Assembly: GCA_016844545.1 (NCBI GenBank)
Contig: JAENJC010000175.1
Coordinates: forward strand, 1 to 8,728
From: Deltaproteobacteria bacterium
GTDB lineage: Bacteria; Desulfobacterota; JAENJC01
Length of the DNA stretch: 8,728 nt
Direction of reading: 5' to 3'
Numbering within the stretch: position 1 is the stretch's first letter; each line of letters opens with the position of its first letter. Shown here one piece after another: positions 6,947-8,728 of this stretch. The translations under genes were made by a program, and so were the position numbers. The notes beneath the pieces are model-generated. The model did no database searches and was not told the DNA's origin. It was given only the letters and a program-made list of their open reading frames with translations.

Positions 6947-7682
6947 AGAGACATCAAGAAGCATCATAACCGCAAACCCTATCATGGCCCCAATGGTTGA
7001 AATATCAGTTTCATTTCCCATTTGGGATTCAGGGATAAGCTCTTCAATAACTACAAATATCATTGCACCAGCCGCAAATGAAAGGGCATAGGGCAACAAA
7101 GGTTTTATCATCAACACTAATATTGCCCCCAATACACCTGCTATCGGCTCAACAATTCCAGATAACTGTCCATACCAAAAGGCCCTGAATCTTGAAAATC
7201 CTTCACGTCTTAAAGGAATTGAAACCGCAGCTCCCTCCGGGAAATTTTGCAGTCCAATTTCCCACAGCCAGCCCTTCAGGAATATTGTGTATTGTTATTG
7301 CCAAAACCAGTAATACGCTTCTCTGCCAACCTGTTTTTCTACCTTCAGCTTTATCCATCTCCAGCCCCATGTGCAAATGTGGCAGTGTTTTATCAATCAT
7401 GAATAAAAAGATACCACCACTAAGGAAGCCCACAACAGCAGGTATCCACGGAACTCCGCCGCTTGCCTCCGCCATCTCTATCGCAGGCTGCAACAAAGAC
7501 CAAAAACTTGCGGCTATCATCACACCGGCGGCAAAACCAAGCATGGCATTCAACACTCTTTTGTTTATGCTCTTAAAGAAGAAAACCATTGAAGAGCCCA
7601 AGGCAGTGACGCCCCAGGTAAAAATCGTTGCATAAAGGGCTAAGAGTATCGGGTTGATGTGTTGAATCCATTCAAAGTTCAT
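6938..7682 (-). pseudogene. ZIP-family (GufA-like) metal transporter, frameshifted with a missing segment
   Basis: ATG 7682 follows GAGGAG by 6-7 bases. The first frame encodes 141 residues with hydrophobic segments (about 12-32, 45-65, 78-97, 121-141), Leu-Pro-His-Leu-His-Met-Gly (100-106) and the metal-site motif His132-Asn-Ile-Pro-Glu-Gly137. Directly after Gly141 the frame gives a short unrelated tail to a TGA. Skipping one base (7259), the other frame reads Ile-Gly-Leu-Gln-Asn-Phe-Pro-Glu-Gly and runs 106 residues to TAG 6938, including Ile-Glu-Glu-Leu-Ile-Pro-Glu and the last transmembrane helices. In ZIP proteins the two HN/QN-x-Pro-Glu-Gly motifs lie on successive helices with a loop of roughly 20-25 residues and half a helix between them; that stretch is gone. 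The intact protein would import divalent metals such as zinc or iron across the inner membrane. As written it cannot fold into the full eight-helix carrier. Confidence 0.8.
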
Positions 7683-7720
7683 TTCTGTCTCCTCAAAAAA
7701 TATTAAATCATACGAGAAGA

Positions 7721-7927
7721 TTGCACCGACAATATCAGAATCCCTTGTCCTGGCCATTTATTGACCCTTATGGTCGCATCCAGCGCCGTCATTATCATGC
7801 CCTCTTGCAGTATAGTCAAGGCAAATATTGCGATCAACCTTATGCAATAGATACAGTTCTGCGGCGTAACAGTCTGTTGATTTACAAGGGGTTACAGACA
7901 GCAAAAAAGGGAGCTTTAAAAGAGTAG
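7721..7927 (+). other. Orphan open reading frame, possible gene remnant
   Basis: A 68-codon frame opens at a TTG (7721) with no ribosome binding site and ends at TAG 7927. Its C-terminal part (Arg-Asn-Ser-Leu-Leu-Ile-Tyr-Lys-Gly-Leu-Gln-Thr-Ala-Lys-Lys) has a protein-like composition, and the frame lies between two genes rather than opposite one for most of its length. I do not recognise it. It could be the 3' end of a gene lost when the neighbouring ZIP gene arrived, or chance. Apart from this, 7683-7944 shows nothing beyond the ZIP leader. Confidence 0.2.
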
Positions 7928-7944
7928 ATTTGTCTTTACTGTAT

Positions 7945-7953
7945 TGCTACAAT
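7945..7953 (+). promoter_or_regulatory. Extended -10 promoter element for the helicase gene
   Basis: TGC followed by TACAAT (7948-7953) matches an extended -10. There is no good -35 box at 17 bp (TAGATT). A start near 7960 would leave a leader of under 20 nt before the ATG at 7978, with AGGA at 7968-7971 six bases ahead of it. Confidence 0.4.
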
Positions 7954-7977
7954 AGAACCGGTTTATTAGGAAATATT

Positions 7978-8728
7978 ATGACTGACTCTATTAACAATAC
8001 CCCCGATCTAAAAGAGCGGGAAGAGGCGATTGACCCTTCCAGATCTTTTATTGTCCAAGCCCCTGCCGGTTCCGGGAAGACTGAGCTTTTGATGCAGAGG
8101 TTCCTGAGACTCCTCTCAACAGTTGAAAGGCCTGAGCAGATACTTGCCATAACATTTACCAGAAAGGCCGCTGGAGAGATGCAGAGCCGCATAGTGCAGG
8201 CGCTTCTTAAGGCAAAAAACCAGCCGCCTGATTCTGCCAAACCCCATGAAAATAAGAGCTACGAACTGGCCAAAATGGCTCTGAATAGGGATTCAGAGAT
8301 GGGGTGGAACCTTCTGGAAAACCCTGGAAGATTGAAGGTTCAGACCATAGACTCCCTATGCTCCTCTCTTACAAGGCAGTTGCCGATCCTTTCGCGCCTC
8401 GGCAGGCAGCCGTCCATAACCGAGACCCCTGATGAACTTTACAGGGATGCGGCAAGGCGGACCATCCTGATGGTAGAGGAAGATGGTCGGACAGGGGATT
8501 CTGTGCGCAAGGCGCTGCGGCATCTGGACAACTCCGTCCAGGGGCTGGAAGACCGGATTGTTATAATGCTTCAGAAGAGGGAGCAATGGCTGAGGCATAT
8601 TCGCACGGATAGTGAGGATGACTTCAGAGGGATGCTGGAGGGTTCTGTAAAGAATCTTATTGAGGATTCCCTGAAAAGGGTCAGAGAGAGATTTCCTGAA
8701 CACCTTGTTGATGACCTGACAGCATCAG
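7978..8728 (+). CDS. UvrD/AddA-like helicase (UvrD-family superfamily 1A), N-terminal part
   Basis: 250 codons are visible before the window ends; family members run to well over 800 residues, so most is missing. It is an SF1 ATP-dependent DNA translocase expected to unwind broken ends for the AddB-like nuclease. Seen are Walker A Ala28-Pro-Ala-Gly-Ser-Gly-Lys34-Thr35, motif Ia Ile-Leu-Ala-Ile-Thr-Phe-Thr-Arg-Lys-Ala-Ala (55-65), and the Val-Gln-Thr-Ile-Asp-Ser-Leu-Cys segment (121-128, motif Ic type). Upstream, Arg-Glu-Glu-Ala-Ile-Asp-Pro-Ser-Arg-Ser-Phe-Ile-Val-Gln fits the subgroup that pairs with TIGR03623 nucleases. The ATG has AGGA six bases upstream. In many genomes the two partners are directly adjacent; here about 1 kb with a ZIP relic lies between. 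Whether the C-terminus has its own nuclease domain cannot be seen. Confidence 0.9.
   Translation, partial: MTDSINNTPDLKEREEAIDPSRSFIVQAPAGSGKTELLMQRFLRLLSTVERPEQILAITFTRKAAGEMQSRIVQALLKAKNQPPDSAKPHENKSYELAKMALNRDSEMGWNLLENPGRLKVQTIDSLCSSLTRQLPILSRLGRQPSITETPDELYRDAARRTILMVEEDGRTGDSVRKALRHLDNSVQGLEDRIVIMLQKREQWLRHIRTDSEDDFRGMLEGSVKNLIEDSLKRVRERFPEHLVDDLTAS

Noticed and set aside
7252..7266. Programmed -1 frameshifting at GGGAAAT in the ZIP gene
   Set aside because: The downstream frame needs +1, not -1, and a conserved segment is missing as well, so decoding tricks would not restore the protein.
1..8728. CRISPR arrays, tRNA or rRNA genes
   Set aside because: No regularly spaced direct repeats, cloverleaf sequences or conserved rRNA stretches were seen on either strand.

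Overview
The window looks like chromosomal DNA of a Gram-negative bacterium. It carries lpxC (lipid A synthesis), an outer-membrane-barrel gene fused to a heme domain, lipoprotein and Sec signal peptides, and sigma70-like promoters. The protein types (DUF3047, CXXCH cytochromes, a GufA-like ZIP transporter, an AddB-like nuclease), the frequent AGG and ATA codons, and a repeat that reads as Asn-Pro-Pro-Leu-Lys-Lys-Gly suggest a Nitrospirota or Desulfobacterota type lineage. That placement is an inference of low certainty.

Layout: (1) 1-300, the end of an AT-rich unknown gene. (2) 301-625, intergenic DNA with a C/G-rich hairpin repeat (399-436) and a good promoter (571-599). (3) 626-1163, a type II toxin-antitoxin pair: a PF09720-type antitoxin and an overlapping RelE/ParE-type toxin. 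(4) 1215-2072, intact lpxC on the same strand, 51 bp behind the toxin. (5) 4140 down to 2114 (minus strand), a compact three-gene unit: an exported di-heme plus beta-barrel protein, a mono-heme c-type lipoprotein, and a secreted DUF3047 protein. The first two genes are broken. (6) 4262-6946 (plus), an AddB-like PD-(D/E)XK nuclease with four cysteines placed as for a 4Fe-4S cluster. A mobile-type palindromic repeat is translated in frame inside it. (7) 7682 down to 6938 (minus), a frameshifted ZIP metal transporter. (8) 7978 to the window end (plus), the N-terminus of a UvrD/AddA-like helicase, the expected partner of the nuclease.

How the genes work together: the nuclease and helicase probably form an AddAB-like double-strand-break repair complex, but their genes are separated by a ZIP relic on the opposite strand. 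The cytochrome/barrel/DUF3047 unit looks like an envelope redox or metal-related locus in decay.

The most notable observation is that three minus-strand genes (heme-barrel, mono-heme lipoprotein, ZIP) each have a reading-frame change. At each break the two frames join directly across a place where a conserved family block is expected. This fits small internal deletions more than single-base errors. lpxC, the nuclease, DUF3047, the toxin-antitoxin pair and the visible helicase part appear intact. Either these accessory genes are decaying or the assembly has local collapses; the sequence alone does not decide.
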